From contig CAMYNW010000013.1 of NCBI GenBank assembly GCA_947259885.1, forward strand, positions 21,917 through 85,916: DNA of 64,000 nucleotides, written 5' to 3'. Under the pieces are notes generated by a model. That model worked only from the letters and a program-made list of their open reading frames with translations, had not been told where the DNA came from and did not search any database. The position numbers and the translations under genes were made by a program. This document shows, piece after piece, positions 43,039 to 51,832 of this stretch (position 1 is its first letter; every line of letters begins with the position of its first letter). Source of the stretch: an uncultured Gammaproteobacteria bacterium. Lineage in GTDB: Bacteria; Pseudomonadota; Gammaproteobacteria; Arenicellales; Poriferihabitantaceae.

Positions 43039-44439
43039 ATGACTAATGAACTTTCATCGCTAGTCGTTATATTTACCGAGTTTTATTACTGGGTCACCGT
43101 GGTCTTTATGTTTCTGATCCACGTCGGATTCTGTATGTATGAAGTAGGTGCTTCACGCTACAAAAGCCACATGCACACATTGATGAAAAACACGATGCTC
43201 ATCCCGCTGGTGACGATCACGTTTTTCTTCTTTGGATGGTGGATTTATTTTGCCTTTGTGAATGGCCCATGGATTATTGGTCCATTGGTATCCGCTCCCC
43301 ACGCAACACCCTGGAGCGAATTGATGGGCGCCCACATGGGTGGCCTGGCGACTCAGGACGCACTCACTGTCGATGACACCGCATTTTGGGCCCGCATCAA
43401 TGGTGTATTCTGGGCCGCCTTCTTGCTGTTTTCGTGGACCGCCGCCTCCATTGTTTCCGGCTCAGTGATAGAGCGTATACGTCCAAGTGCATTCTGGATC
43501 CTTGCGGTACTGATCGGCTCGGTGTGCTGGATCATTGATGCAGCCTGGGGCTGGTCATGGAATGGCTGGATGGTGCAGAAGCTTGGCTACCATGATGCCT
43601 ATGCGTCCGGTGTTATCCATGCCATCGCTGGAGGTTTCGCGCTCGGTGTGCTGGTAGTACTGGGACCAAGAATTGGAAAGTTTCGCGCTGACGGGACGCC
43701 AAGGGATATCCACCCACATAATCCATGGCTGGTCACCATTGGGCTGTTTCTCATCTATACCGGTTTCTGGGGATTCTATGTCGCCTGCAATATCCCGATT
43801 ATCGATGTGTATGGTGGCGATATGCTTGACGTGGCAGATAAGTCTTACTTCAGCGCTACTAACATTTACCTGCAACCAACGACATTATCTGCGATCACGC
43901 TCAACTTCCTGATGTCTTTGTCTGGTGGATTGATGGCTGCATACATAGTTTCTAATGGTGATGCCTTCTGGACTTACTCAGGCGGGCTTGCCGGTGTGAT
44001 TGGAGCGTCTGCTGGTAACGACCTGTACCACCCGATTCAAGCAATGTTGATCGGTGCGTTTGTGGTTGTCATCATTTATAAACTGCATTTCTGGGTAGAA
44101 CGACGCTTTAAGATAGACGATGCAGTCGGTGCCGTAGCGGTTCATGGCTACGCTGGATTCCTGGGCGTTGTCATTGCAGGCTTTATGTTATGGGGATATC
44201 CATCTTCCCCATTCGAAGGGTATGCTCCGATCACTCCGTGGGGTCAATTTTTAGGCGCCATAATTATGTTCTTCGTGCTTGGATTTGTTCCCGCATGGAT
44301 CATGTCTAAGATCCTGAATTCAATGGGTATGCTGCGAATTCCACGTGAAATTGAGATGGTTGGTTTGGACATCAATTTGGAAGATCAGCGAGAAGCAGAT
44401 GCGCGCGACCTGAGAGAAGCAATTCGCGGCGAAACCTAA
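43039..44439 (+). CDS. Divergent ammonium transporter (Amt family)
   Basis: A 466-residue protein with about 11 helices. Amt family features are recognisable though distant: GVIHAIAGGFALGVLVVLGPR, holding the first pore His; SNGDAFWTYSGGLAGVIGASAG (motif after helix 7); and DDAVGAVAVHGYAGFLGVVIAG, holding the second pore His. The first extracellular part is Trp- and Phe-rich and longer than in AmtB. No glnK gene accompanies it, unlike typical amtB loci. A small one-helix protein gene follows 50 bp later and shares its terminator. Confidence 0.8.
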   Translation: MTNELSSLVVIFTEFYYWVTVVFMFLIHVGFCMYEVGASRYKSHMHTLMKNTMLIPLVTITFFFFGWWIYFAFVNGPWIIGPLVSAPHATPWSELMGAHMGGLATQDALTVDDTAFWARINGVFWAAFLLFSWTAASIVSGSVIERIRPSAFWILAVLIGSVCWIIDAAWGWSWNGWMVQKLGYHDAYASGVIHAIAGGFALGVLVVLGPRIGKFRADGTPRDIHPHNPWLVTIGLFLIYTGFWGFYVACNIPIIDVYGGDMLDVADKSYFSATNIYLQPTTLSAITLNFLMSLSGGLMAAYIVSNGDAFWTYSGGLAGVIGASAGNDLYHPIQAMLIGAFVVVIIYKLHFWVERRFKIDDAVGAVAVHGYAGFLGVVIAGFMLWGYPSSPFEGYAPITPWGQFLGAIIMFFVLGFVPAWIMSKILNSMGMLRIPREIEMVGLDINLEDQREADARDLREAIRGET

Positions 44440-44489
44440 GCTCTCGCATTGAACGTGTTATTAAAATTTTCTAATTACAGGAGAACATC

Positions 44490-44738
44490 ATGGCAACTGG
44501 TATGGTAGACAACTGGGTTAATGTAGACGCCTTTGGCCCCATTTATCCATTCGTTGGGACGGAGGTCCTGCTCACGTTTCTGGGACTGGCTTTCTGGATC
44601 ATCTGGCATATCTGGCAGATAAAAGAAGAGTCCGCTGAGTTCGCGAAAGATCTGGAGGGCATTAATAAAAAGGGTGGTGTTGGCAACATTCTGGATAGTG
44701 AATCCAAGCGGGAAACCAGTGATATGACAGGTGGGTAA
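44490..44738 (+). CDS. Small single-helix membrane protein following the Amt gene
   Basis: An 82-residue protein with one hydrophobic stretch (VGTEVLLTFLGLAFWIIWHIW) followed by a charged tail (QIKEESAEFAKDLEGINKKG). An AGGAG ribosome-binding site lies just before its ATG. It is co-directional with the divergent Amt gene and ends before a strong terminator, so the two form a transcription unit. A small accessory subunit or regulator of the transporter is the simplest reading. I know no family name. Confidence 0.7.
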   Translation: MATGMVDNWVNVDAFGPIYPFVGTEVLLTFLGLAFWIIWHIWQIKEESAEFAKDLEGINKKGGVGNILDSESKRETSDMTGG

Positions 44739-44772
44739 ATCAAGTTTAGCCACTGAGTCTTAGTCACAAATG

Positions 44773-44810
44773 GCCCCTTCACGGCTCTGGCTGTGAAGGG
44801 GCTTTCTTTT
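44773..44810 (+). terminator. Rho-independent terminator of the Amt unit
   Basis: A perfect 10-bp stem GCCCCTTCAC / GTGAAGGGGC (44773-44782 and 44793-44802) with a ten-base loop is followed by TTTCTTTT. It is 35 bp past the stop of the small membrane protein gene. Confidence 0.95.
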
Positions 44811-44883
44811 GTAAACCGCTTTTGCGTAAGTCGCCTGGATTGAAACCCAGGATCGCTGAAATAAGCCCTTGAGGTAGCTCACT

Positions 44884-45381
44884 TTGATTCACAAGGCGCT
44901 GGATGCCATCCCGGCGAAACCGGTCACATATATTGTCCCTCTGATTGTTTTGCTGGTCATGGGTTTTTATTACTGGAACAGAAACGCCGAATGCACTGCT
45001 CGGGCGGATCTAAGAGTTCACTTCACGCAGAAAATCGAACAAGCTGCAAATTCAAATAAGGCCCTGATATTAGGAGACATCACCGATTTTCCCTGGCAGC
45101 AAGTCAAAGCATTTACAAGCTTTAAACCACAACACAAGAAAGCGAGCTGCCCGTTTAACTGGGACTGGCCTGGCGATAACAGACAATCCATAATCGACGC
45201 AGGATTGATGTCAGTGCTTATATTTTTCAATCAAGGTTCTGTTTCCAACTATATAGAGTTCCGTAGTGATCGAATTTCTATTGATGAGTTCGAACAGAGC
45301 CTGACACCAGACACAGCCAGGTTTAAAGTCAAAAAGAGTTCAGGTAGCGAAACCGGCTATCGGCTTACCTTGCTGCCCTAA
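44884..45381 (+). CDS. Hypothetical membrane-anchored protein, TTG start
   Basis: A 165-residue protein with one N-terminal helix (VTYIVPLIVLLVMGFYYW) and a periplasmic or cytoplasmic domain with paired Cys (CTARADL, KASCPFNWDWPGDN). TTG 44884 has GAGGT with eight-base spacing; no ATG start fits upstream of the helix. I recognise no family. Codon regularity and the ribosome-binding site make it likely real. It follows the Amt terminator. Confidence 0.6.
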   Translation: MIHKALDAIPAKPVTYIVPLIVLLVMGFYYWNRNAECTARADLRVHFTQKIEQAANSNKALILGDITDFPWQQVKAFTSFKPQHKKASCPFNWDWPGDNRQSIIDAGLMSVLIFFNQGSVSNYIEFRSDRISIDEFEQSLTPDTARFKVKKSSGSETGYRLTLLP

Positions 45382-45608
45382 CATTCGATAAGCAGCAATA
45401 ACCACATAATCAAGCCTCAGACAAGTTCAGGAATTTCACACCATTGCAGAAACTCCATGGACTGGAGCAGGCGCCACGGCCCAGAGAGTTAATCGCTAAT
45501 TTACAGATTAAATGATTGGGCTCCTGGAATCTTCCGGCGCTTTGTGTATAACTGGAGGCATCGACGAAATCCGACTAATTCGCCATGCGGAAACCAGCTC
45601 CGTTCGGG

Positions 45609-45614
45609 TATAAT
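45609..45614 (+). promoter_or_regulatory. Probable -10 element of the cytochrome gene
   Basis: A consensus TATAAT at 45609 lies about 52 bp before ATG 45667. A -35 about 17 bases upstream is poor (near TGCGGA), so activator help may be needed. Confidence 0.4.
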
Positions 45615-45666
45615 TGCGCCTCGAATTTTGTTGATGTGCACCCTACTTATTTTTCTAAAATATTCC

Positions 45667-46137
45667 ATGAAAACAATCAACCTGGCCCTAATTTCGGGGC
45701 TTTCACTCGTGATCACGAGTGTTGTAGCCATTGCCGACCATAACTCGCAGGAATCTCTTGAAAAGCGACTATCCGCAGTAGGAACGCTGAATATTATGAC
45801 GACCGAGGAAGCTGCCGCTGCCGCGGCGCAGGCTACAGAAGAAGCCTCGACAACAACCGAATCCATGCAGGTCGCTGCCGGCCCGGTGGATGGTGAGTCG
45901 GTCTACAACACTGCCTGCGCCGCTTGCCATACTGCGGGTATAGCCGGGGCGCCAAAACTCGGGGACTCAGATGGCTGGGCGCCGCGCATTACGCAAGGAA
46001 TGGATACGTTGATAGAACACGCGATACAAGGCTATCAGGGTGAAGCAGGTGTCATGCCTGCGAAGGGAGGTAACCCGTCATTGAGTGATGAAGAAGTCTC
46101 CGCCGCGGTTCAGTTTATGGTTGAAAAATCAGGTTAA
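45667..46137 (+). CDS. Cytochrome c5-like protein
   Basis: A 156-residue exported c-type cytochrome. Signal sequence KTINLALISGLSLVITSVVA. An Ala/Glu/Thr-rich linker follows (EEAAAAAAQATEEAS), then a haem domain with CAACH (VYNTACAACHTAGIAGAPKLG), a likely axial Met in GVMPAKGGN, and a closing SLSDEEVSAAVQFMVEKS. This is the soluble monohaem c5 type of respiratory electron shuttles. ATG 45667 begins the signal sequence. In-frame codons upstream (to 45544) do not look coding. Confidence 0.9.
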   Translation: MKTINLALISGLSLVITSVVAIADHNSQESLEKRLSAVGTLNIMTTEEAAAAAAQATEEASTTTESMQVAAGPVDGESVYNTACAACHTAGIAGAPKLGDSDGWAPRITQGMDTLIEHAIQGYQGEAGVMPAKGGNPSLSDEEVSAAVQFMVEKSG

Positions 46138-46190
46138 CACCAGTTTCACTATCAATGCGTTGATGCTTCTCCGTTCGCGGGAATCGGTAA

Positions 46191-46973
46191 ATGACTGATC
46201 AACCCATTCTGTTGCAGAGCCGGTCAGGTCCGATATGCACCCTGACCCTCAATCGCCCCAGGCAATATAATGCTCTGTCAGAAGAGCTGATGCAGGCAGT
46301 GATCGAGGCGCTTGACCAGGTGGCGGAAGATACCTCTGTGCGGGTAGTAGTGCTCGCAGCCAGTGGTAAAGCTTTTTGCGCCGGGCATGATTTGAAGCAG
46401 ATGCGGGCAAACGATGACCACCCTTATCAGCATCAATTATTTTCTTTGTGCAGCGAGATGATGAAGAAAATCGTCGGGTTGCCACAACCGGTCATCGCCC
46501 GGGTGCAGGGAATGGCCACCGCCGCGGGCTGTCAGTTGGTTGCTACCTGCGATCTCGCGGTAGCGTTGGAGCAATGCCGCTTTGCGGTTTCGGGCATTAA
46601 TCTTGGCTTGTTCTGCTCTACCCCGGCAGTTGCTCTTTCGCGCAATGTGTCACGCAAGCGTGCCATGAAAATGCTGCTGACTGGTGAATTCATCGATGCC
46701 ATTACCGCACTAGAATATGGTCTTGTTAATCAGGTTACCACTGATGACGAACTGGATGAAAGCGTCCTCGCTCTGGCACAGGAAATCTCGAGTAAACCGC
46801 CTAGAGTGGTAAGGCTTGGTAAAAAGCTTTTTTACCAGCAGCTTGACCAGGAGCTCAATCAGGCTTATTCCAATGCTACTGACGCCATTTCTGGAAATAT
46901 GATGCTCGACGAAACCCGTGAAGGGATTGACGCGTTTATTCAAAAAAGGAAACCGAACTGGCCTTCCTCCTAG
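46191..46973 (+). CDS. Enoyl-CoA hydratase/isomerase family protein
   Basis: A 260-residue crotonase-fold protein. The substrate loop ASGKAFCAGHDLKQM (about residues 58-72) and the oxyanion-hole helix GMATAAGCQLVATCDLAVA (about residues 106-124) are clear. The catalytic Glu of classical hydratases in the second region is Asn- or Ser-like here (ISGINLGLFCSTPAVALSR), so the activity may be isomerase- or hydrolase-like (ECHDC3 group). It sits 53 bp after the cytochrome gene and 24 bp before the IPMDH family gene. Confidence 0.85.
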   Translation: MTDQPILLQSRSGPICTLTLNRPRQYNALSEELMQAVIEALDQVAEDTSVRVVVLAASGKAFCAGHDLKQMRANDDHPYQHQLFSLCSEMMKKIVGLPQPVIARVQGMATAAGCQLVATCDLAVALEQCRFAVSGINLGLFCSTPAVALSRNVSRKRAMKMLLTGEFIDAITALEYGLVNQVTTDDELDESVLALAQEISSKPPRVVRLGKKLFYQQLDQELNQAYSNATDAISGNMMLDETREGIDAFIQKRKPNWPSS

Positions 46974-46997
46974 CCTCTACTTGCTTAAATAACCTTA

Positions 46998-48095
46998 ATG
47001 AAAAACTACAAAATCGCAGTGCTCGCCGGCGATGGTATCGGTGAAGAGATAATGGCTGAGGCGATCAAAATATTGAAACTCGTCGAGGAGCGTAACGATG
47101 TCAGTTTCGAACTGATGTCGGGGGAGTTCGGTGCGTCCGCCTGGTTCAATACCGGTCATAGTTTTCCCGAGGAAACCAAAAAGATTTGTGATCAGGCCGA
47201 CGCAATCTTGAAAGGTACTATTGGACTAAGCCACGAGGAATCCAAAAAAATCCCAGTAGACGAATTACCTGAACGAGGCGCTTTGCTGCCGATGCGCAGA
47301 CGTTACGATACTTTCGCCAATTTCCGCCCAGTCTATCTTCCCGCTTCGTTGGCGCATTTTTCACCACTAAAACCAGAAATTATCGGCGACGGTATCGATA
47401 TCATTATTATCAGGGAACTGGTGGGTGGATTGTATTTTGGCGAGAAGGAGACCGGGGTCAATGAACAGGGTTTAAGATACGCTCGCGAAATGTTGGAATA
47501 TGATGAAAATCAAATTCGCCGCATTGTCGAGATCGGTTTTCAGACCGCGATGAAGCGGAAGCAGGTACTGCATAGCATCCATAAGAGCAACGTACTCAAA
47601 TCCAGTGTTCTATGGACAGATATCGTAGGCGAAGTAAGTGAGGATTACCCTGATGTGGAAGTGGTGCATGTACTGGTTGATGCGGCGGCTACTTACCTGT
47701 GTCTGAATCCTGGTCAATTCGACGTCATGGTAATGGAAAATCTGTTTGGTGACATTCTCAGCGATCAGGCCGGAGGTATTCTCGGCTCCCTGGGACTGAT
47801 GCCTTCCGCTTGTGTCGGCCCGGAAAAATCCTATTACGAGCCTTCTCATGGTTCAGCCCCCGATATTGCGGGAAAAAATATTGCTAATCCCTACTCCATG
47901 ATTGGTTCAGTGGCGATGATGCTGGAGATGAGCTTCGGCATGGATGAAGAGGCTAAGAATCTGTGGAAAGCTATGCAAAGTGTTTTTGCAGCAGGCTACT
48001 CAACTCCCGATTTATCCAAACCCGGAGTTGATGTCACGATGGTGAGTACCCAGGAATTCGGCGACCGGGTGTCAGAATTTCTAATCTCACAATAA
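46998..48095 (+). CDS. leuB: Isopropylmalate dehydrogenase family (IPMDH/IDH) protein
   Basis: A 365-residue NAD-dependent beta-decarboxylating dehydrogenase. It starts YKIAVLAGDGIGEEIMAEA and carries the substrate segment LLPMRRRYDTFANFRPV (triple Arg and Thr-Phe-Ala-Asn-Phe-Arg). The active-site Asp pair is in ENLFGDILSDQAGGILGSLG, and YYEPSHGSAPDIAGKNIANP is the NAD/metal region. The Lys segment reads IHKSNVLKSSVLW. No leuA, leuC or leuD lies near, so a paralogous function on a different malate derivative is possible. Confidence 0.8.
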   Translation: MKNYKIAVLAGDGIGEEIMAEAIKILKLVEERNDVSFELMSGEFGASAWFNTGHSFPEETKKICDQADAILKGTIGLSHEESKKIPVDELPERGALLPMRRRYDTFANFRPVYLPASLAHFSPLKPEIIGDGIDIIIIRELVGGLYFGEKETGVNEQGLRYAREMLEYDENQIRRIVEIGFQTAMKRKQVLHSIHKSNVLKSSVLWTDIVGEVSEDYPDVEVVHVLVDAAATYLCLNPGQFDVMVMENLFGDILSDQAGGILGSLGLMPSACVGPEKSYYEPSHGSAPDIAGKNIANPYSMIGSVAMMLEMSFGMDEEAKNLWKAMQSVFAAGYSTPDLSKPGVDVTMVSTQEFGDRVSEFLISQ

Positions 48096-48107
48096 TTCGC
48101 AATTACT

Positions 48108-48539
48108 CTAACTATTAGATCGATTCCAAATTTTCTGCATTTCGAGAAATAGGAATGAAGCGGTCCAGGTAATCAATACCAAGCCGGTCAAAGCCTCCAG
48201 TCCCGACACAAAACGCAACTGACCGCTTGGCTGAATATCCCCCATACCAAGGCTGGTGTAGTTGCTGATTGAGAAGTAGAGGCAATCCCCAAGGGAATTA
48301 TCAGCACTACCAATCAGGTCACCCTGCTCACCGGACTGGACCAGCAGATAAAATGCCAGCCCGTACAACCCGATTTCCAACACGTGCGCACCTATTGCTC
48401 CAAACACACTTATCAACAAATGTATCCTGCGACGATGCGTGAGCTGCATCATGCGATCCGCCATCAAATGCAAGGCTTCATAGTGAATCCAAACCGCTGC
48501 CGCAGTCAAAAATATATTCACTATTAGAATTTTCCACAT
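48108..48539 (-). CDS. Two-helix ion channel (Kir/Ion_trans_2-like)
   Basis: A 143-residue membrane protein with hydrophobic helices (IFLTAAAVWIHYEALHL, GAIGAHVLEIGLYGLAFYLLV, GLVLITWTASFLFLEMQ) and a re-entrant pore segment CLYFSISNYTSLGMGDIQPS. The selectivity filter reads SLGMGDI, resembling TVGYGD but with Leu and Met, so strict potassium selectivity is doubtful. Last gene of the minus run 51530-48108; converges on the IPMDH gene. Confidence 0.8.
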   Translation of the reverse strand: MWKILIVNIFLTAAAVWIHYEALHLMADRMMQLTHRRRIHLLISVFGAIGAHVLEIGLYGLAFYLLVQSGEQGDLIGSADNSLGDCLYFSISNYTSLGMGDIQPSGQLRFVSGLEALTGLVLITWTASFLFLEMQKIWNRSNS

Positions 48540-48569
48540 GTCGCCAGATTCGACCTTTAGATTCCGTAA

Positions 48570-49352
48570 TTAGTGACTCAATCTGGATCGGAAAAGTCGA
48601 CCGAAACCAGCCACATCCCGATTACAATCAAGTAGCCGCATACAGTGCCAGGCCAGTGCCTGGTTACTGCACAAAACCGGCTTTCCCAATCCATTTTCTA
48701 AGCGCTCAATGGCGAGAGAGGCGCGGAACGCAGTGCATGAAATAAACAGAGCATCAGCGCTCGAGTCAAAATGTTCTGTACCCAATCGAACGATCTCATC
48801 GGGCGTCACGCGGGTTACATCCAGGTCATTATCAAACCCTAATCCAACCAGGTGTGTGATCTCTAATCCAGACTGTTCCAGAAACTCCACCAGTCCATGA
48901 TTTATCTCCCGATTGTAGGGTGTTAACACAGATATTCTGTGTGCACCCATTGCTTTCAATCCTTCCACTGCGGCAACCAGGGGTGTTGTGACCGGCGCCG
49001 CGGGATGCGACTTTTGAATCAACTCCCGTATACGGTCGTATCCAATCACAGCGGTTCCCGAGGTGCATCCATAAATCGCCACATCGACACCAAGCCCGGG
49101 CAAGATTCCACTCGCCGCACGTTCAATATCTCCTGCCATCGCCAGCAGGTTTTCCGAAGTCATCGGATTAAGGTAGAGAACTCGGTTAGTAAACACCTCA
49201 ATCGTATCCGGCAACATGCGACGGATGTCTTGTTCCAGATTGTAGTCAGTTGATAGCGCAACGATTCCAATACGTCCGTCGGGCGCAATATCCTGTAACG
49301 TGATGCTCTCTTGAAGATCAACAATTCTCGGATTGTCTAAACTAATATTCAT
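48570..49352 (-). CDS. Aspartate/glutamate racemase superfamily (maleate isomerase-like)
   Basis: A 260-residue protein with two catalytic Cys motifs of the Asp/Glu racemase-maleate isomerase-arylmalonate decarboxylase superfamily: DVAIYGCTSGTAVIG (about residue 94) and ALFISCTAFRA (about residue 206). Members isomerise or decarboxylate malonates and maleate. It starts 11 bp after the M24 peptidase gene. Ectoine hydrolase-type M24 enzymes also pair with such racemases in compatible-solute catabolism, so an osmolyte or N-acyl amino-acid route is plausible. Confidence 0.85.
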   Translation of the reverse strand: MNISLDNPRIVDLQESITLQDIAPDGRIGIVALSTDYNLEQDIRRMLPDTIEVFTNRVLYLNPMTSENLLAMAGDIERAASGILPGLGVDVAIYGCTSGTAVIGYDRIRELIQKSHPAAPVTTPLVAAVEGLKAMGAHRISVLTPYNREINHGLVEFLEQSGLEITHLVGLGFDNDLDVTRVTPDEIVRLGTEHFDSSADALFISCTAFRASLAIERLENGLGKPVLCSNQALAWHCMRLLDCNRDVAGFGRLFRSRLSH

Positions 49353-49363
49353 TATTCTTTCCG

Positions 49364-50530
49364 TCAGTTAATTACCGGTATTTCCGGCGTCGCACGTATC
49401 GAAAGCCATTCGGCACCGTCCGCGGTAATGACAATATTTTCCTCGTGCACCATCTGTCTACCAGGAGCAAAAGTCATACCCGGCTCGAGAGTAATCACCA
49501 TGCCGGCCCTGAGCGCAGTACCATCAGAACTTGTGTTTGAAGGGCGCTCAGTCAATTCAATCCCTAAACCATGCCCAAGCCGACCAACCTCGTTACCCAG
49601 ACTTCCACCCGCGATCATAATCTTATTCATAGCATTCCAAATATCGCTGGTCGTTGCGCCGGGCCGAGCAACCTCAAATCCGGCCTCGGTGGCCTGCCAC
49701 ACCGTTTCATAAGCCTTGCAGGTGTCAGCCTCAGCATGGCCAAATGCCCAGTTTCGATCGAAATCACAGAAATATCCGTCCCAGGTTGAGCCGGTATCGA
49801 TAATCAACACGTCACCGTCCTCTATTATCCGGTCCGTTGGCCCCATTATGATACTGTCATATCCGCCCTTGCCAGAGCCAGCCACCATATAACCGCAGCT
49901 ATCAGCGCCCCTGCCAAGAAGATCGAGCTGCATACCTCGGCAGATCTGCCGCTCTGTCATTCCAATCGATGCAAGATCCGATACTTTTTCAAATGATTCA
50001 GAGGCCAGGTTGCAAATATACCGGGTTTTATCGATTTCGAGAGGCGACTTAATCATTCTCAATTGATGAACGGCCTCAGCGATATCGACAATATGCCGGC
50101 CTTTCAACATACCCTCAAGTTTATGAAAATTGTTCACCGGCATACGCAGTACACTTTCCACTCCCAATGTCATGCCGATCTGACCGAATCTTGTCGGCAG
50201 CTCTTCAATCGCCGCCACCAATAAAGATATGCCGTCATCATCGGGCTGCGGTGACGCCCAGGTTCGAATGTCGTCAACCCATGTTTGCTCCATTCCACTG
50301 GCGCCAATCTCGGGAATCACTGCCCGTGGCTTTCCTTCAAGGGGTATTACCAGGAACCAGGGTCGTGTCGGACTTTGCCAGAATTGAGTGAAGAAGCCGC
50401 TGAAATAACGCACATTAGGCTCTGTCGTGAGGATGACCCCATCGCAGCGCAGCCGGTGCATGGTGCTCTGAAGTTTATCGACTCTGGATTCGAACTCATC
50501 AATAGGAAATCCGCGATCAGGTGCTTGCAT
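49364..50530 (-). CDS. M24 metallopeptidase (Xaa-Pro / ectoine hydrolase-like)
   Basis: A 388-residue protein with creatinase N-domain (about residues 10-150) and pita-bread catalytic domain. Metal ligands are visible: Asp in VLIIDTGSTWDGYFCDFDRN, His in RLGHGLGIELTERPS, Glu in MVITLEPGMTF and HEENIVIT. The family includes aminopeptidase P, creatinase and the ectoine hydrolase DoeA. Immediate downstream pairing with a maleate isomerase-like protein favours a small-molecule C-N hydrolase over a peptidase. Confidence 0.85.
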   Translation of the reverse strand: MQAPDRGFPIDEFESRVDKLQSTMHRLRCDGVILTTEPNVRYFSGFFTQFWQSPTRPWFLVIPLEGKPRAVIPEIGASGMEQTWVDDIRTWASPQPDDDGISLLVAAIEELPTRFGQIGMTLGVESVLRMPVNNFHKLEGMLKGRHIVDIAEAVHQLRMIKSPLEIDKTRYICNLASESFEKVSDLASIGMTERQICRGMQLDLLGRGADSCGYMVAGSGKGGYDSIIMGPTDRIIEDGDVLIIDTGSTWDGYFCDFDRNWAFGHAEADTCKAYETVWQATEAGFEVARPGATTSDIWNAMNKIMIAGGSLGNEVGRLGHGLGIELTERPSNTSSDGTALRAGMVITLEPGMTFAPGRQMVHEENIVITADGAEWLSIRATPEIPVIN

Positions 50531-50547
50531 AACGGCGCTCGATGGAT

Positions 50548-51030
50548 TTAATGCTGGTGGCCGCCAGCACCATGTGCATGACCATGGGCAAGCTCTTCTG
50601 CAGTCGCGTCACGCACTTCGCCAACTTCAATCTCGAAACGTAAAGTTTTTCCTGCCAAAGGATGGTTTGTATCCACGTCAACATTGAACCGCCCTACTTT
50701 CATCACGACCACTTCCCGTGGCCCCTGCTGAGTACTAATATGCACAACGCTGCCGGGTCGTGGCTTTTGCTTTGACATCAAGTATTTAGTCGGAACCCGT
50801 TCAAAGGCAGCTTCCTTGCGAAAACCATAAGCTTTTTCTGGTGGCAGGGTGATATCAAACTGGTCTCCGCATTGCCTTCCTTCGAGCGCTTCCTCCAAAG
50901 CTGCCAGCATGCCGCGATGGCCATGCAGGTACAACACCTGCTGATCAGCTTCCCAAGAATTTTCAAGTATCTCCTCGTCTTCGTACAAACGGTAGTGAAA
51001 TGCCACCACTTTGTCTTTCGCAACCGACAT
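50548..51030 (-). CDS. slyD: SlyD-type FKBP peptidyl-prolyl isomerase
   Basis: A 160-residue protein: FKBP core (VVAFHYRLYEDEEILENSWE, GDQFDITLPPEKAYGFRKE), inserted-in-flap domain (FERVPTKYLM to FNVDVDTNHPLAGKTL) and His-rich nickel-binding tail (HGHAHGAGGHQH). It assists folding and metal delivery in the cytoplasm. ATG 51030 was chosen over the in-frame TTG 51036 because an AAGAG lies 10 bases before it. It is 17 bp before the M24 gene. Confidence 0.9.
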   Translation of the reverse strand: MSVAKDKVVAFHYRLYEDEEILENSWEADQQVLYLHGHRGMLAALEEALEGRQCGDQFDITLPPEKAYGFRKEAAFERVPTKYLMSKQKPRPGSVVHISTQQGPREVVVMKVGRFNVDVDTNHPLAGKTLRFEIEVGEVRDATAEELAHGHAHGAGGHQH

Positions 51031-51050
51031 AGTCAACGCACTCTTAGAAT

Positions 51051-51260
51051 TTAAATAAGTTTAGCCAGTAACGTAGATCTAATTCCGTCTACACGCGTAA
51101 GATTGGCCGGATTATCCGCTATCGCCCGATACCAGGTATCGACAAGTGCCTGCAACTCCTCCCTGCTTTGCGCGGCGTCAATTTCTTTACTGACTCTTTC
51201 CGCATGCATGGGGCTGGCCATTGAGCGAAGCGTACTGAGCATGAACGCCTTCGGCGCCAA
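51051..51260 (-). CDS. Small hypothetical protein, TTG start
   Basis: A 69-residue protein that looks helical (AERVSKEIDAAQSREELQAL, VDTWYRAIADNPANLTRVDG). GGAGG lies 12 bases upstream of TTG 51260, and no ATG gives a better fit except the internal one at 51242. Unknown family. It is the second gene of the minus run, between the 82-residue protein and slyD, with spacers of about 21 bp. Confidence 0.5.
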   Translation of the reverse strand: MAPKAFMLSTLRSMASPMHAERVSKEIDAAQSREELQALVDTWYRAIADNPANLTRVDGIRSTLLAKLI

Positions 51261-51281
51261 ACTTTCATCCGGTCCTCCACT

Positions 51282-51530
51282 TTAAAACCTCGTTACCAAT
51301 TTTTCAGAGGAAACAGAAGGTTCTGCGGCTTCAATGTACCCTGCCGCTGCCAGCTGCAAAAGCATATGCTCATAATCAGCAAGCTTGGTGATATGCCAGA
51401 TTTCTTCTGCGGTACGTTTGCCATCCACCAGAATTAACAAACGACGCTGCATCATCGACAATCCACCGGAACGATCGCGTATTTCTAAATGACCTTTGCG
51501 CGATTTTCTGTATACGGTTTTGGAACTCAT
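51282..51530 (-). CDS. Small hypothetical protein, winged-helix-like
   Basis: An 82-residue protein. MQRRLLILVDGKRTAEEIWH, then LADYEHMLLQLAAAGYIE, looks like a helix-turn-helix followed by a hydrophobic strand, as in small winged-helix or PqqD-like domains. The N-terminus is basic (KTVYRKSRKGHLEIRDRS). I name no family. It heads the minus run and is divergent from the sensor kinase gene. Confidence 0.55.
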   Translation of the reverse strand: MSSKTVYRKSRKGHLEIRDRSGGLSMMQRRLLILVDGKRTAEEIWHITKLADYEHMLLQLAAAGYIEAAEPSVSSEKLVTRF

Positions 51531-51730
51531 CTAGAGAATATGCACCCGAACGAACCCAGTTATTCTGCAGATAAAGTATACAGGGATAATTGCAGTATTA
51601 AACGAATGGAAATAGAATTTTTAGTGCATTGAATCAAACTTTTAACTCCAAATTCTTGCGCGATGCCGCAACAATAGAAGCGACGAACTGTAGGAGTAAA
51701 TACCACGTATTCATCCCAATAAATGCTAGA

Positions 51731-51758
51731 TTGACGATATCGGCATTATGTATAAGAT
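51731..51758 (+). promoter_or_regulatory. Possible promoter of the sensor kinase gene
   Basis: TTGACG (51731-51736), 16 bases, then TAAGAT (51753-51758). About 75 bp upstream of ATG 51833 in the 302-bp divergent region. The rest of that region shows nothing else. Confidence 0.35.
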
Positions 51759-51832
51759 AACTGGCTCTGGATCTGTGCGATCCTTACCATTAAGCCAGCA
51801 CCAAAATATCCTAACGATCAGATAATAGATCC

